Assembly (NCBI RefSeq): GCF_045679555.1 | Contig: NC_092087.1 | Coordinates: forward strand, 89,329,920-89,393,919 | Reading direction: 5' to 3' | DNA: 64,000 nucleotides | From: Salvelinus alpinus | Lineage: Eukaryota; Chordata; Actinopteri; Salmoniformes; Salmonidae | Shown: in pieces, positions 1 through 12,075 of the stretch | How positions within the stretch are numbered: the stretch's first letter is position 1 | Layout of the letters: each line of letters starts with the position of its first letter | The notes under the pieces: model-generated | The model's input: only the letters and a program-made list of their open reading frames with translations | Databases searched by the model: none | Told to the model about the DNA's origin: nothing | Position numbers and translations under genes: made by a program

Positions 1-228
1 CAACAATCACTTATTGAACAGATGTGTAGTACTGTAAACACATATTTCTACATTGATTGTTGTGAAGCTGTTTTATTCTCAGAACCCCAAATATAGGAGG
101 AATAATGTTCATTCCTCTACGGTCCATCAAGCTGTACAGCAGCCTAAAGACTGACCAATATGTTCAATGATAGCTCCTATCCCCAAGCTGTGAGGATAAA
201 CAGCAAGTGACTCTCTCTCTCACTAACT

Positions 229-249
229 CACACACACACACACACACAT

Positions 250-304
<55 letters not shown>

Positions 305-336
305 CACACGCACACACGCACACACGCACACACACC
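229..336. repeat. CA/CACG microsatellite
   Basis: A CA run passes into about 14 CACG tetranucleotides and then into CACACG units. A short open frame on the minus strand here is only repeated Cys/Val/Arg and is not a gene. Confidence 0.95.
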
Positions 337-407
337 ATCTGTAGTGAAGGTCCATAAGGCCCATGGAGTCTGTATCAAAGTCTAGAGAGCTGGTTGTTAT
401 GGATGTA

Positions 408-602
408 GAAAAGTTAAAACACACATCCTACACAGTATAGATGTCAACCCTACTCCCTATCAGTCTGGTCCTGAAGGGCCCTCAGTCTGAAGGGCCCTCA
501 GTCTGGTCCTGAAGGGCCCCTTATCTGAGGGCCCTTCAGGACCAGACTGATAGGGAGTAGGGTTGACATCTATACTGTGTAGGATGTGTGTTTTAACTTT
601 TC
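408..602. repeat. perfect 78-bp inverted repeat (hairpin)
   Basis: Bases 408-485 are the exact reverse complement of 525-602. The 39-base spacer 486-524 holds further partial copies of the GGTCCTGAAGGGCCC segment. No mismatch was found on base-by-base comparison, so the structure is young or maintained. It lies about 70 bp from the CACG microsatellite. No coding sequence overlaps it. Confidence 0.93.
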
Positions 603-1090
603 ACTTACTGCGTCATTCACACACACAGACACTCAACCACGCCGTGGGAGACACTTTATGAATACTGGCCCTGATGTGACAACCAAAACACAGCTCAAAA
701 CATAACAAGAAGTAAAATGATAGTATATGTATATGACTAATGACTAAAAACAAATAACCACAAACTATATTTCAAGATATTGTCAAGCGTACTTACAGAG
801 TGAAGTAAAGGGGAGAGGTGAAAACAAGAAGTAAGTGTTGACACATTATAAAGTCGTCAGAACACATGTAGCTGAATCAGAACTGTCCTTTTCCTTCCTC
901 TTTAAGACATTAACATGCATCATGACCAGACCAGTACGTCAGAAAAGGGCTGTGTCTGTATTTCAACAGACATTGTGAAAAAGACTGCAGCTCACACACT
1001 TTCCAGCTCACACTCTCAAACACATTGATCCCCTGAACGCAGCTCACTCTTCAGATCCCAATCACCTGAATTCTGATCACCTGTTCACAA
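603..1090. other. no gene seen
   Basis: AT-rich sequence with no coding exon or RNA gene that I can support. It includes fragments resembling the 4.2-kb MITE (the 'cactttatgaatactggccctgatg' type end near 652-676). Confidence 0.5.
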
Positions 1091-1560
1091 ACCTGTATGT
1101 CATTATCACACTATTTAGTTCAGTTCGTTGCACCCCATCATTGTGAGGTATTGTTTGTTTTGTGACACACTTCTTTCCTGTATTTAGTCCTGTGTATGAT
1201 AGTTTTTGCCTTCCTCACTAACGACGCCTTTTGCCTATTCCATGCATGTAACTTAGCCTATCGGATGTCCTGTTATCAACCTCTTGCCTGTTCTCCCAGA
1301 CTACGTTACTAGCCTTTTCCCTGCCTGTACTGTTGCCTTTTTGGTCTGGGTGTTCTAGGTGATGTGATGTTCTCTGGTGTTGGTCTGGGTGTTCTAGGTG
1401 ATCTGATGTTGGTCTGGGTGCCATTTTGGACCCCCTGTTTCTGACCTTCTGCCTGCCCCTGGACACAGCTTCCTGCCTCCTCCTGTGGTCTTTTAAAGAA
1501 ACACCTGCTGCGCCCTGCGCTTGAAACCAGCTCTCTGTCTCCCATCGTGTTCGTTACACA
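1091..1560. mobile_element. interspersed repeat, possibly solo LTR-like
   Basis: The stretch from 'acctgtatgtcattatcac' to 'catcgtgttcgttaca' resembles a dispersed salmonid repeat that I recognise only by its text. An internal 'ggtctgggtgttctaggtg' segment is repeated about three times. The class is uncertain. Minus-strand frames here have no recognisable domain. Confidence 0.35.
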
Positions 1561-2051
1561 TGTAAACAATGTGTTGACTATACTATTTATAACGTTAACA
1601 ATTTATTGTGTTGCCTTGCCCTTCTGAGTTCTGTATATACAGGTCAAAGGTCCATGATGTCATTCAATTAGAACCCATTCCATTTAACACCCATGTCCAT
1701 CACTCCTCATCAGCTGTACAAAATGATACTGAAGGTTCAGTGTTTTAGACTAGAGCTGCCCCTACTGGCATCTCAACATTACTGCACCATCCTAATAATA
1801 ATGTCCTCAGTAATGATGGGCTAATAACAACATAACAAACTGACAATACATCAGATAGAATGGTGAAACACAACTCTGGCTACTTGACAAAGTCACATTT
1901 AATCACATAAACACTGATGTCTGTAGTAGTACAAAATGTCACTATCATATTATGTTACACTGTTGACCCTTGTGTACAGTACTGGTAGTAGCATTAGTTA
2001 GCAGAGGAATCAGTATCATCATCACCATAGCCTGCTGTATTGACTGCTGTT

Positions 2052-3070
2052 GTCCATATACTGTACAATCTAATGTAGCCTGTTATCCATATATAGTCTA
2101 ATGTAGCCTGTTATCTATATACAGTCTAATGTAGCCTGTTATCCATATATAGTCTAATGTAGCCTGTTATCCATATATAGTCTAATGTAGCCTGTTATCC
2201 ATATATAGTCTAATGTACCTGATATCCATATATAGTCTAATGTAGCCTGTTATCCATATACATTCTAATGTAGCCTGTTATCCATATATAGTCTAATGTA
2301 GCCTGTTATCCATATATAGTCTAATGTAGCCTGTTGTCCATATATAGTCTAATGTAGCCTGTTACCCATATATAGTCTAATGTAGCCTGTTGTCCATATA
2401 CAGTCTAATGTAGCCTGTTATCCATATATAGTCTAATGTAGCATGTTATCCATATATAGTCTAATGTAGCCTGTTATCCATATAGTCTAATGTAGCCTGT
2501 TATCCATATATAGTCTAATGTAGCCTGTTATCCATATATAGTCTAATGTAGCCTGTTATCCATATATAGTCTAATGTAGCCTGTTATCCATATATAGTCG
2601 AATGTAGCCTGTTATCCATATATAGTCTAATGTAGCCTGTTATCTATATATAGTCTGATGTAGCCTGTTATCCATATATAGTCTAATGTAGCCTGTTATC
2701 CATATATAGTCTAATGTAGCCTGATATCCATATATAGACTAATGTAGCCTGTTATCCATATATAGTCTAATGTAGCCTGTTATCCATATAGAGTCTAATG
2801 TAGCCTGTTATCCATATATAGTCTAATGTAGCCTGTTATCCATATATAGTCTAATGTAGCCTGTTATCCATATATAGTCTAATGTAGCCTGTTATCCATA
2901 TATAGTCTAATGTAGCCTGATATCCATATATAGTCTAATGTAGCCTGCTATCCATATATAGTCTAATGTAGCCTGTTATCCATATATAATCTAATGTAGC
3001 CTGTTATCCATATACAGTCTAATGTTGCATGTTATCCATATATAGTCTATTGTAGCCTGTTATCCAGATA
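2052..3070. repeat. 28-bp minisatellite, about 36 copies
   Basis: Tandem unit 'gtctaatgtagcctgttat' + 'ccatatata' (28 bp) with scattered substitutions and a few 2-bp deletions. Not coding. Confidence 0.95.
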
Positions 3071-3242
3071 CTGTAAAGTGCATATAAAGAAGCATAGAAT
3101 GACATATTAGAACTACTAACTAGTAATTTAATAGGATCTCTGTGTAAAAAACTCTGATATGATTCAGGAGGCCTGTAATAGGTCCATCTAGGACAGGAAG
3201 GTAGAACAGGAGAGTGATGTTGAGTGTGTTCTAAACCAACAA

Positions 3243-3727
3243 AACTACAACCCACCATCACTGTGTCTCATGTTAATACTACTCCTAAACACAACCCACC
3301 TTCACTGTGTCTCATGTTAATACTACTCCTAAACACAACCCACCATCACTGTGTCTCATGTTAATACTACTCCTAAACACAACCCACCGTCACTGTGTCT
3401 CATGTTGATACTACTCCTAAACACAACCCACCATCACTGTGTCTCATGTTAATACTACTCCTAAACACAACCCACCATCACTGTGTCTCATGTTAATACT
3501 ACTCCTAAACACAACCCACCTTCACTGTGTCTCATGTTAATACTACTCCTAAACACAACCCACCATCACTGTGTCTCATGTTAATACTACTCCTAAACAC
3601 AACCCACCGTCACTGTGTCTCATGTTAATACTACTCCTAAACACAACCCACCATCACTGTGTCTCATGTTAATACTACTCCTAAACACAACCCACCATCA
3701 CTGTGTCTCATGTTAATACTACTCCTT
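3243..3727. repeat. 44-bp minisatellite, 11 copies
   Basis: Unit begins 'acaacccaccatcactgtgt' and ends 'tactactcctaaac'. Copies differ mainly at one base (A, T or G after CACC), and the order of these variants repeats, which suggests block duplication inside the array. Confidence 0.95.
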
Positions 3728-3975
3728 AACCTCTTATGAAGCATCCACTCAATCACTCTTACTCTTTCTGTCACTTCAAAATATCCACCACCACAATCTA
3801 TTGCACTCAGAGCTCTTAAAATAGCAAGCACACGTCTTTATGTGAAACCACATGTACAATGTACATCCCGTCTTTTGAAGCACACAATATAGTTCAGTAT
3901 TTGTCAAGGGTGACAATAATGTTGGTCGTGACTGTATATCCCACAATCAGATTAATATGTCAAAATACATTTATA

Positions 3976-3977
<2 letters not shown>

Positions 3978-4063
<86 letters not shown>
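3978..4063. repeat. (CA)n microsatellite
   Basis: About 43 uninterrupted CA dinucleotides. Confidence 0.98.
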
Positions 4064-4066
<3 letters not shown>

Positions 4067-4204
4067 ATACTTGACCCTGGTATACTTTGACAGTGAACAT
4101 GACCCTATTGAATGGAGATCTGGGTATTACTGGCAAACTTTACTGATCATGTTTTAAACATGTAAATGAATAAACTGAACTAAACTAAACACATGAAACC
4201 ACAG

Positions 4205-4318
4205 TCCAGGATCAGTATTCACAAAGTGTCTCAGAGTAGGAGAGCTGATCTGGGATCAGTTTAGCCTTTTAGATCATAATTGTATGGACCGTCTGAGACA
4301 CTTTATGAACAAAGGCCC
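4205..4318. mobile_element. MITE-like foldback element
   Basis: Contains 'aaagtgtctcagagtagga' and the opposed 'gtctgagacactttatgaa', with 'ccttttagatcataat' between. The same internal text borders the 39-bp array at 51.98 kb, so this is an unexpanded relative of that element. Confidence 0.55.
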
Positions 4319-4319
4319 T

Positions 4320-5880
4320 GATGTAACAACCAAAACACAGTTCAAAATAAACCAACAAGTACAAAGACACAGGAAGTCATGTGATGTACGGCTAAAAACA
4401 TCAAAACTAAAACTATATTTCAAGATATCGTCAAGTGTACTTACAGAGTGAAGTGAAGGGGAAGGTCTTGAACAGTGAGTCAACGTACTGTCACTGCGTG
4501 GAAACAAGAAGTAGTCTACTGTAAGTATTAGTAGAAGCAGGCATAGCCTAAGTGTGAGTTCTGTGGTTGACACATTTTAAAGTAGCCTAGTCAGGGCATT
4601 AACATGCAGCAACAGCATGTCACATAAGGGATGTTACTGTATCTAAATAGAAAATGGTCTAAAGTCAGAATACTGTAGTTACATTTCTTTATTTGAGGAG
4701 TGGACCTTCATGTTTTACAAGAGACACAATGTGACCCATTCCCATCACTCCTCATCAGCTGGTACTGAAGGTTCCAGAACAGATGAAAGGGGAGTATCTT
4801 TGGTACCAGTGTTCTAGACTAGAGCTCTCCCTACTGACATCTCAACATTACTGCAGCTTCCAGGCTTCATATGTCCCCACTAGTCCGATGAAAATATCTT
4901 AAATACAAGTTAGAAAATGTCAAAAATGTATATATAGAATAAAACAGTCACGTACATAAAAGTACTGTTATTGGGACTTATGTTGAACTGGCGTTTGAAT
5001 TGAGTGAACTGGTGATCTCAACTAGCTTGTTAGCTACATGAAGCTGCTGTTATTCAGTGATAAACAAGTGTTTTTGTGCATCACACAGCTACTCTGAATG
5101 GACTGGATTGTGAACAATATGATGTGCTGCCGCTGAATTACAACAAGACCCCATAGTTAGCTAGTGAGCTAACTAGTTAGCTAACATTTAGCTATTAACA
5201 TTAGCTAGCTAGAAACAACAGACAACAGTGAGCTGTCATTATGCCAAGGCCAAGGCAAGCTGCTCTGAGTTTCCAGTGTGTTCTTGTGTGAAAGAGATGT
5301 CTTCAGCTCACGGATCTTCAGAACAACGGACTCAAAGTGAACCCTGACATGCATATAACTAAGGCTATCTGTCTGTCTGGGATTATTGTGTCCTATTGTG
5401 TTTGTATGATGCGTGTTTTTTTAAATGACAATTAATAATCTTTCATGTAATTGTTTTATGCTGCTTCATTATTGTTATTTTATTGTGTGATTATTTTTTT
5501 TTCATTTTTATAATTTAAAAAATCTAATATTTTCTTGCATATTAACAACTGCATTGTTGCTTAAGGGCTTGTCAGTAACCATTTTACAGTAAGGTCTACA
5601 CCTGTTGTACTTATACAATTTGATGTGATTTGTGTGTCTAGGTGCTGGACATTGCTCCCTCTGACACTGGGTTTCTGAACCTCTAAAAGTCTGAGCCGTT
5701 TGGGGGGTTCTACTAGCTGACATATGGTATTGTTTTAAGGTGGTAATACCATGGATCATTTAGCTATTTGATTTTGAATTATAGTACCCCTTTAGGTAAA
5801 AAAGGAGAAGGACTAATGTTTGTGAGAGCAGGCAGGTGACTGCAATATAGTCTGCCTGGAACATGCCCCATATTCAACTG
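4320..5880. other. no gene seen, AT-rich intergenic sequence
   Basis: No exon, SINE or tandem array that I can support. 5150-5220 has many short 'agctagttagctaac' words. 'tttatttatcccctgttgg' near 5900 resembles the tail of a fish LINE but is too short to assign. Confidence 0.4.
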
Positions 5881-6369
5881 TAATTCAATTCAAAAATAGC
5901 ATTTATTTATCCCCTGTTGGGGCAATTACTAGGCACCCTATGGCATCAGGCTGGCAGTGAGTCTCACAGTGACATCACAAGGGGTCACATGTCCAGTCAC
6001 ATGACCATACATACATACACAGTAAAACATATGATAACAACAGATGTCAGCCCCCTTAGTGTCTACAACATGGTCATCATAGAGGCGTTCACTGGGCAAA
6101 GATCCCTTCAAAGTTCTAATGATGATGTAATTTCCATGTTTCACAGTTCAGGCCGAGGGAGAGGGGGAAGGAAATCAGAGGTGCACTCCTCTTCACTTTG
6201 ATTGACACTTCACACACTCATTCTATATGTCCAGTGTTCTGTCTGGGATCTGTGGTCTGTGCCAGAGGACTACAAACGGGGTGACCCCCCCCAAGCATCC
6301 TGTTCCCTTTTAAAGTAGGGACACAGTCCCTCATCCTCTTCCTTAATCTTCATCATTCTCCTCCCTCTC

Positions 6370-7561
6370 TCATATCCAGTCGCTGCGTGGTGGACAGGGT
6401 TGCCATGGTTTCCTGTCTCTTCCTCTCTGGTCAGGCTTGAAGCGACACTTGTCACCATAGAAACAGCCGGTGGTCCTCCAGAAGAAACACTCGTCACCAT
6501 TGATGGGAGCCATCCTCCTGGTCCTGGGAGAGAGAGAGACAAACTGTATGAAAACACAAACACCTGCACCAGTGCTCCTGCTTCCTCCTTCCATCACTTT
6601 GTACATTTCAAAAGTTTATATGAGTTGATTGGTAACACTTTAGAATACCTCATAATGATGTTTTGACTGCAGATGGATGTCCTTACCCTGTGGAGGCGTA
6701 CTGGGAGGCTGAGGAGGTGTTGAGGCCTATAGGGTTGGTCCTCTGAGGAGAGGAAGGGGTTCTCTGCATCTAGCGGTCTGGGTACCTGATCACCAGCCTG
6801 GTGCTCTCCAGCTCCACCCCCTGGACAGGAGGACAAACCGCAGGCGCAGTCCAAATACATATAATTGAACCAATAGCATTGTCCCAAAAGTACAATGGAA
6901 CTAATAGCATTGTCCAAAAAGTACAGTGAAACCAATAACATTGCATTGGATTTTATTACTGGCTTGTTTTTCATTTGCCGCCAGAAAATAGTTGAATCGT
7001 TGTACTTTTCTCTCTGTGTTGGATCAATGATGATACTATTTATGTGCAAGACTCAAGCTCTACACTGAAGGCTCTTGACTCTGTGTATCATGCAGAGACG
7101 TCTAACTCACCATTGTGATCTCTACAGTGCTGTCAGGTGGACATCAGTAGCAACACGCAGGCTCAAACACTGGTACATTCTTATTCAGAAGACCATTTAA
7201 TAAGGAAAACTGCCATTTTATATATCCTCTCTTCTAGCATGAAATGAGAACACATACAAACCCAATAGCATAGTCCCAAAAGTACAATAGAACCAATAGC
7301 ATAGTACTAAGCGTACAATGGAACCAATAGTATAGTCTCAAAAGTACAATGGAACCATTAGTCCCAAAAATACAATTGAACCAATAGCATGGTCCCAAGA
7401 GTACAAACTCCTTAAGTTCAAGCTAAAAAATTGAAAGCACATCTCACATAGTTAAATGCATATGACAGCATTATGTTTCATCCCACCTCTCACCTTTAGC
7501 CTCTCCAAGGTGCAAGTGGACATGTTGGGATTCTTGAAGTTGACAAAGGCACATAATCTCT
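6370..7561 (-). CDS. candidate gene end: RRM C-terminal half plus CCCH zinc finger
   Basis: Three minus-strand exons with compatible splice phases can be joined. 7494-7561 reads RLCAFVNFKNPN and then LERLK, with donor GTGAGA. 6786-6820 reads GVELESTRLVI, between a CAG acceptor and a GTACCC donor. 6370-6523 follows a CTCTCTCCCAG acceptor, reads MAPINGDECFFW and GCFYGDKCRF, and ends in a stop. The first two together resemble beta3-alpha2-beta4 of an RNA recognition motif (AFVNF as RNP1, then L-x-G-V-E-L-x-x-x-R-L-V-I). The last contains C-x7-C-x5-C as in CCCH fingers, but the expected final His is replaced (RFKPD). I cannot name the gene. The 5' exons are missing or lie beyond the 59-bp array, whose units run up to the first acceptor. 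It could be a real short gene end or a decayed copy. Confidence 0.42.
6858..7410. repeat. degenerate repeat with 'ccaatagcat' and 'aagtacaat' motifs
   Basis: The words 'aaccaatagcat', 'gtcccaaaagtacaat' and 'ggaacc' recur in two clusters (6860-6950 and 7260-7400). They interrupt the introns of the candidate CCCH gene. Confidence 0.6.
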
Positions 7562-8720
7562 CTTGTAGAACTCTGGTACTCTCTCTTTCCCCACACCAAC
7601 AGTACAGAACATATAATCAGAATGTAGAACTCTGATACTCTCTCTTTCCCCACACCTACAATACAGAACATATAATCAGAATGTAGAACTCTGGTACTCT
7701 CTCTTTCCCCACACCTACAATACAGAACATATAATCAGAATGTAGAACTCTGGTACTCTCTCTTTCCCCACACCTACAATACAGAACATATAATCAGAAT
7801 GTAGAACTCTGGTACTCTCTATCTCCCCACACCAACAGTACAGAACATATAATCAGAATGTAGAACTCTGATACTCTCTATCTCCCCACACCAACAGTAC
7901 AGAACATATAATCAGAATGTAGAACTCTGATACTCTCTATCTCCCCACACCAACAGTACAGAACATATAATCAGAATGTAGAACTCTGATACTCTCTCTC
8001 TCCCCACACCAACAGTACAGAACATATAATCAGAATGTAGAACTCTGATACTCTCTCTCTCCCCACACCAACAGTACAGAACATATAATCAGAATGTAGA
8101 ACTCTGATACTCTCTCTCTCCCCACACCAACAGTACAGAACATATAATCAGAATGTAGAACTCTGATACTCTCTATCTCCTCTCACCTACAGTACAGAAC
8201 ATATAATCAGAATGTAGAACTCTGATACTCTCTCTCTCCCCACACCAACAGTACAGAACATATAATCAGAATGTAGAACTCTGATACTCTCTCTCTCCCC
8301 ACACCAACAGTACAGAACATATAATCAGAATGTAGAACTCTGATACTCTCTATCTCCCCTCACCTACAATACATAACCTAGATCTAGAATGTAGAACTCT
8401 GATACTCTCTATCTCCCCACACCTACAGTACATAACCTAGATCTAGAATGTAGAACTCTGATACTCTCTCTCTCCCCACACCTACAGTACATAACCTAGA
8501 TCTAGAATGTAGAACTCTGATACTCTCTCTTTCCCCACACCTACAATACAGAACATAGAATCAGAATGTAGAACTCTGATACTCTCGATCTTCCCACACC
8601 TACAGTAAAGAACATAGAATTAGAATCAAGAACTTTGATACTCTCGATCTTCCCACACCTACATTACAGAACATATAAATAGAATGTAGAACTCTGACAC
8701 TCTCTATCTCACCAACAGTA
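7562..8720. repeat. 59-bp minisatellite, about 19 copies
   Basis: Unit 'gtagaactctgatactctct' + 'ctctccccacaccaacagta' + 'cagaacatataatcagaat'. Late copies carry the variant 'cataacctagatctagaat'. One edge coincides with the splice acceptor of the putative RRM exon on the minus strand. Confidence 0.95.
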
Positions 8721-8867
8721 CAGAATGTAGAAGGAGGAGAGGAAGGGAGGGAGATGACCACAGTCAAAATATAAGGAATATATGAACAGGGTGCTATTTG
8801 AGACAGCCTATAGAACCTATAACAGTAGAAATGTATACTGTGGAATAACCAGAATAAATATACTCAC

Positions 8868-9150
8868 CCACTGGAGTCCAGAGGGGAGGAGGGGTCCACC
8901 ACTGGAGTCCAGAGGAGAGGAGAGGTCCACCACTGGAGTCCAGAGGGGAGGAGAGATCCACCACTGGAGTCCAGAGGGGAGGAGAGGTCCACCACTGGAG
9001 TCCAGAGGGGAGGAGAGGTCCACCACTGGAGTCCAGAGGAGAGGAGAAGAGAGATACACCACTGGAGTCCAGAGGGGAGGAGAGATCCACCACTGGAGTC
9101 CAGAGGGGAGGAGAGGTCCACCACTGGAGTCCAGAGGGGAGGAGATAAGA
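8868..9150. repeat. 31-bp G-rich minisatellite
   Basis: Nine copies of 'ccactggagtccagagggga' + 'ggagaggtcca'. Frames on both strands are open only because the unit is short and lacks stops. Confidence 0.95.
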
Positions 9151-9537
9151 TGACATGGACAGGATGGGGTCATGGGGGGGTCTGATAAGATGACATGGAC
9201 GGGATGGGGTCAGGGGGGTCTGATAAGATGACATGGACAGGATGGGGTCAGGGGGGGTCTGATAAGATGACATGGACGGGATGGGGTCAGGGGGGGTCTG
9301 ATAAGATGACATTGACAGGATGGGGTCAGGGGGGGTCTGATAAGATGACATGGACGGGATGGGGTCAGGGGGGGTCTGATAAGATGACATGGACGGGATG
9401 GGGTCAGGGGGGGTCTGATAAGATGACATGGACGGGATGGGGTCAGGGGGGGTCTGATAAGATGACATGTACTGGGTGGGGTCAGGGGGGGTCTGATAAG
9501 ATGACATGGACGGGGTGGGGTCAGGGGGGGTCTGATA
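9142..9537. repeat. 39-bp minisatellite, locus 1
   Basis: Ten copies of 'gataagatgacatggacggg' + 'atggggtcagggggggtct'. The same unit forms an independent array at 51.98-52.44 kb. Confidence 0.95.
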
Positions 9538-9559
9538 AAACACCCTGAGGGTTGATTAT

Positions 9560-10087
9560 AAAAAACGTTTGACATGTTTCTGTGGACATTATAGATATAA
9601 TTTGGAATTTTTGTCTGCGTTGTCGTGACCGCTCTTTCCGGTGGATTCCTGGGCATAACGCACCAAACGAACGGAGGTATTTGGATATAAAAAATATCTT
9701 TATGGAACAAAAGGAACATTTGTTGTCTAACTGGGAGTCTCGTGAGTGAAAACATCCGAAGATCATCAAAGGTAAACGATTAATTTGATTGCTTTTCTGA
9801 TTTTCGTGACCAAGTTACCTGATGCTAAGTGTACTTAATGTTTTGTCGAGCGATCGATAAACTTACACAAACGCTTGTATTGCTTTCGCTGTAAAGCATA
9901 ATTTCAAAATCTGAGACGACAGGTGGATTAACAAAAGGCTAAGCTGTGTTTTGCAATATTGCACTTGTGATTTCATGAATATGAATATTTTCTAGTAATA
10001 TTATTTGACTGTGGCGCTATGCTATGCTATGCTATTCAGCGTTGCTGATGACAATTATCCCGGATCCGGGATGGGTAGTCCAGAAAG
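9560..10087. mobile_element. interspersed repeat typical of salmonid DNA
   Basis: Runs from 'gacatgtttctgtggacat' to 'cccggatccgggatgggtag'. I recognise it as a common salmonid dispersed repeat, class unknown. It contains no protein-coding exon that I can support. Confidence 0.4.
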
Positions 10088-11134
10088 GTTAATCTTTTCT
10101 TTTTATTGGCCAGTCTGAGATATGTCTTTTTCTTTGCAACTCTGCCTAGAAGGCCTACATCCCAGAGTCGCCTCTTCACTGTTGACGTTGAGACTGGTAT
10201 TTTGAAGGTACTATTTAATGAAGCTGCCAGTTGAGGACTTGTGAGGCATCTGTTTCTCAAACTAGACACTCTAATGTTCTTGTCCTCTTGCTCAGTTGTG
10301 CACCGGGGCCTCCCACTCCTCTTTCTATTCTGGTTAGTGCCAGTTTGTGCTGTTCTGTGAAGGGAGTACGAGCGCTGTACGAGATCTTCAGTTTCTTGTC
10401 AATTTCTCGCATGGAATGGCCTTCATTTCTTAGAACAAGAATAGACTGACAAGCTTTTGAAGAAAGGTCTTTGTTTCTGGCCATTTTGAGCCTGTAATCG
10501 AACTCACAAATGCCGATGCTCCAGACATTCAGCTAGTGTAAAGAAGGCCAGTTTTATTGCTTCTTTAGTCAGGACAACTGTTTTCAGCTGTGCTAATGTA
10601 ACAGTATAGCTTCCGTCCCTCTCCTCGCCCCTACCTGTGCTCAAACCAGGGACCCTCTGCACACATTAACAACTGCCTCCCACGAAGCATCGTTACCCAT
10701 CGCGCCACAAAAGCCATTGCAGAGCAAGGGGAACAACTACTTCAAGGTCCCAGAGCAAGTGACGTCACCCATTGAAACGATATTAGCGCGCACCCCGCTA
10801 ACTAGCTAGCCATTTCACATCGGTTACACTAACATAATTGCAAATAGGTTTTCTAATGATCAATTAGCCTTTTAAAATTATAAACTTGGATTAGCTAACA
10901 CAACGTGCCATTGGAACACAGGAATGATGGTTGCTGATAATGGGCCTCTGTATGCCTCTGTAGATATTCCATAAAAAATCAGCCGTTTCCAGCTACAATA
11001 GTCATTTACAATATTAACAATGTCTACACTGTATTTCTGATCAATTTGATGTTATTTTAATGGACAAAAATTGTGCGTTTCTTTCAAAAACCAGGACATT
11101 TCTGAGTGACCCCAAACTTTTGAACGGTAGTGTA
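10088..11134 (-). mobile_element. Tc1-like transposon, 5'-truncated, with nested 232-bp element
   Basis: Minus strand encodes the N-terminal part of a Tc1-type transposase: MARNKDLSSKACQSILVL, NEGHSMREI (first helix-turn-helix) and a second segment with VSTSTVKRRLWDVGLLGRVA. The outer end 'ccgttcaaaagtttggggtc' (reverse strand, 11090-11134) is the terminal repeat. The catalytic half is missing and frames are broken, so it is dead. A related copy begins at 62.8 kb and carries the same inner element at the same place. Confidence 0.8.
10597..10828 (-). mobile_element. 232-bp tRNA-like short element (SINE or MITE)
   Basis: Ends TGTAAC/GTTACA, flanked by CTAA (10593-10596 and 10829-10832) as a 4-bp target duplication. 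On the minus strand it has tRNA-promoter-like boxes ('gcgcgatgggtaacgatgc' and 'ctggtttgagc'). Its length equals that of the copy at 63100-63331. Confidence 0.65.
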
Positions 11135-11191
11135 TAGTGCACGACTTTTAGTTCAGAGCCCAGACGTTTTATGGGGGAATTGTTTTAGCAG

Positions 11192-11505
11192 GTATGGTTG
11201 GCTGTGGGGGCACACAGCCTCCAGTGGGAGGAGACTATATCAGTGTTGGTGGAACATCCTGCTGTGCAGACCCCTGCCAGCACTACACCGTACTTAATGA
11301 CGATTGGCGTGCCACCAACAACAATGCCAACGTTAATGGCGAGCACTGCGACACGGATGTCAACTGGCAGGGCTGGTATCGCCTGTTCCTGGGGAACACC
11401 AGTGTTCAGATGCCAGAGAGGTGTGTGGACAGTTACATGTGTGGGACGGAGATCCCCATGTGGCTCACGGATCCCCATCCCCAGCTGTTAGACGGGGTGG
11501 TTCAG
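11192..11505 (+). pseudogene. copy D: truncated D8C exon of uromodulin/GP2-like gene
   Basis: After a TTTTAGCAG acceptor the frame matches exon 2 of genes A-C ([43 protein letters not shown]). Homology stops after the codons for GVVQ, and the sequence passes directly into the 26-bp array. The last five cysteines of the domain (VCG..CC..KACYG..C..YC) are therefore absent. Two upstream cysteines are also changed (CPVGxDC in A and B is PPVGGDY here). There is no exon 1: intron sequence is cut by the Tc1-like element. I call it a pseudogene. Confidence 0.85.
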
Positions 11506-12075
11506 CTTATTCATGCTGTCTACTCCAACAGCTTATTCATGCTGTCTACTCCAACATCTTTTTCATTCTGTATACTCCAACAGCTTATTCAAGCTTACTC
11601 CAACATCTTATTCATGCTGTCTACTCCAACAGCTTATTCATGCTGTCAACTCCAACACCTTTTTCATTCTGTATACTCCAACAGCTTATTCATGCTGTCT
11701 TCTCCAACAGCTTATTCATGCTGTCTACTCCAACAGCTTATTATTGCTGTCTACTCCAACAGCTTATTCATGCTGTCAACTCTAACAGCTTATTCATGCT
11801 GTCTACTCCAACACCGTTTTCATGCTGTCTGCTCCAACAGCTTATTCATGCTGTCTTCTCCAACAGCTTATTCATGCTGTCTACTCCAACAGCTTATTAT
11901 TGCTGTCTACTCCAACAGCTTATTCATGCTGTCAACTCTAACAGCTTATTCATGCTGTCTACTCCAACACCGTTTTCATGCTGTCTGCTCCAACAGCTTA
12001 TTCATGCTGTCTACTCCAACAGCTTATTCATGCTGTCTACTCCAACATCTTATTCATGCTGTCTACTCCAACAGC
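11506..12075. repeat. 26-bp minisatellite derived from ZP exon 5, array D
   Basis: About 22 copies of 'attcatgctgtctactccaa' + 'cagctt'. This text is the exon 5 coding sequence for HAVYSNSLF in genes A, B and C. Because 26 is not a multiple of 3, the three frames alternate ([23 protein letters not shown]) without stops, giving a spurious 304-codon frame. Confidence 0.93.

Noticed and set aside
7109-7127. 19-base micro-exon (minus strand) with a good GTGAGT donor
   Set aside because: Its length breaks the phase between the RRM-like exons at 7494 and 6820, which join correctly without it.
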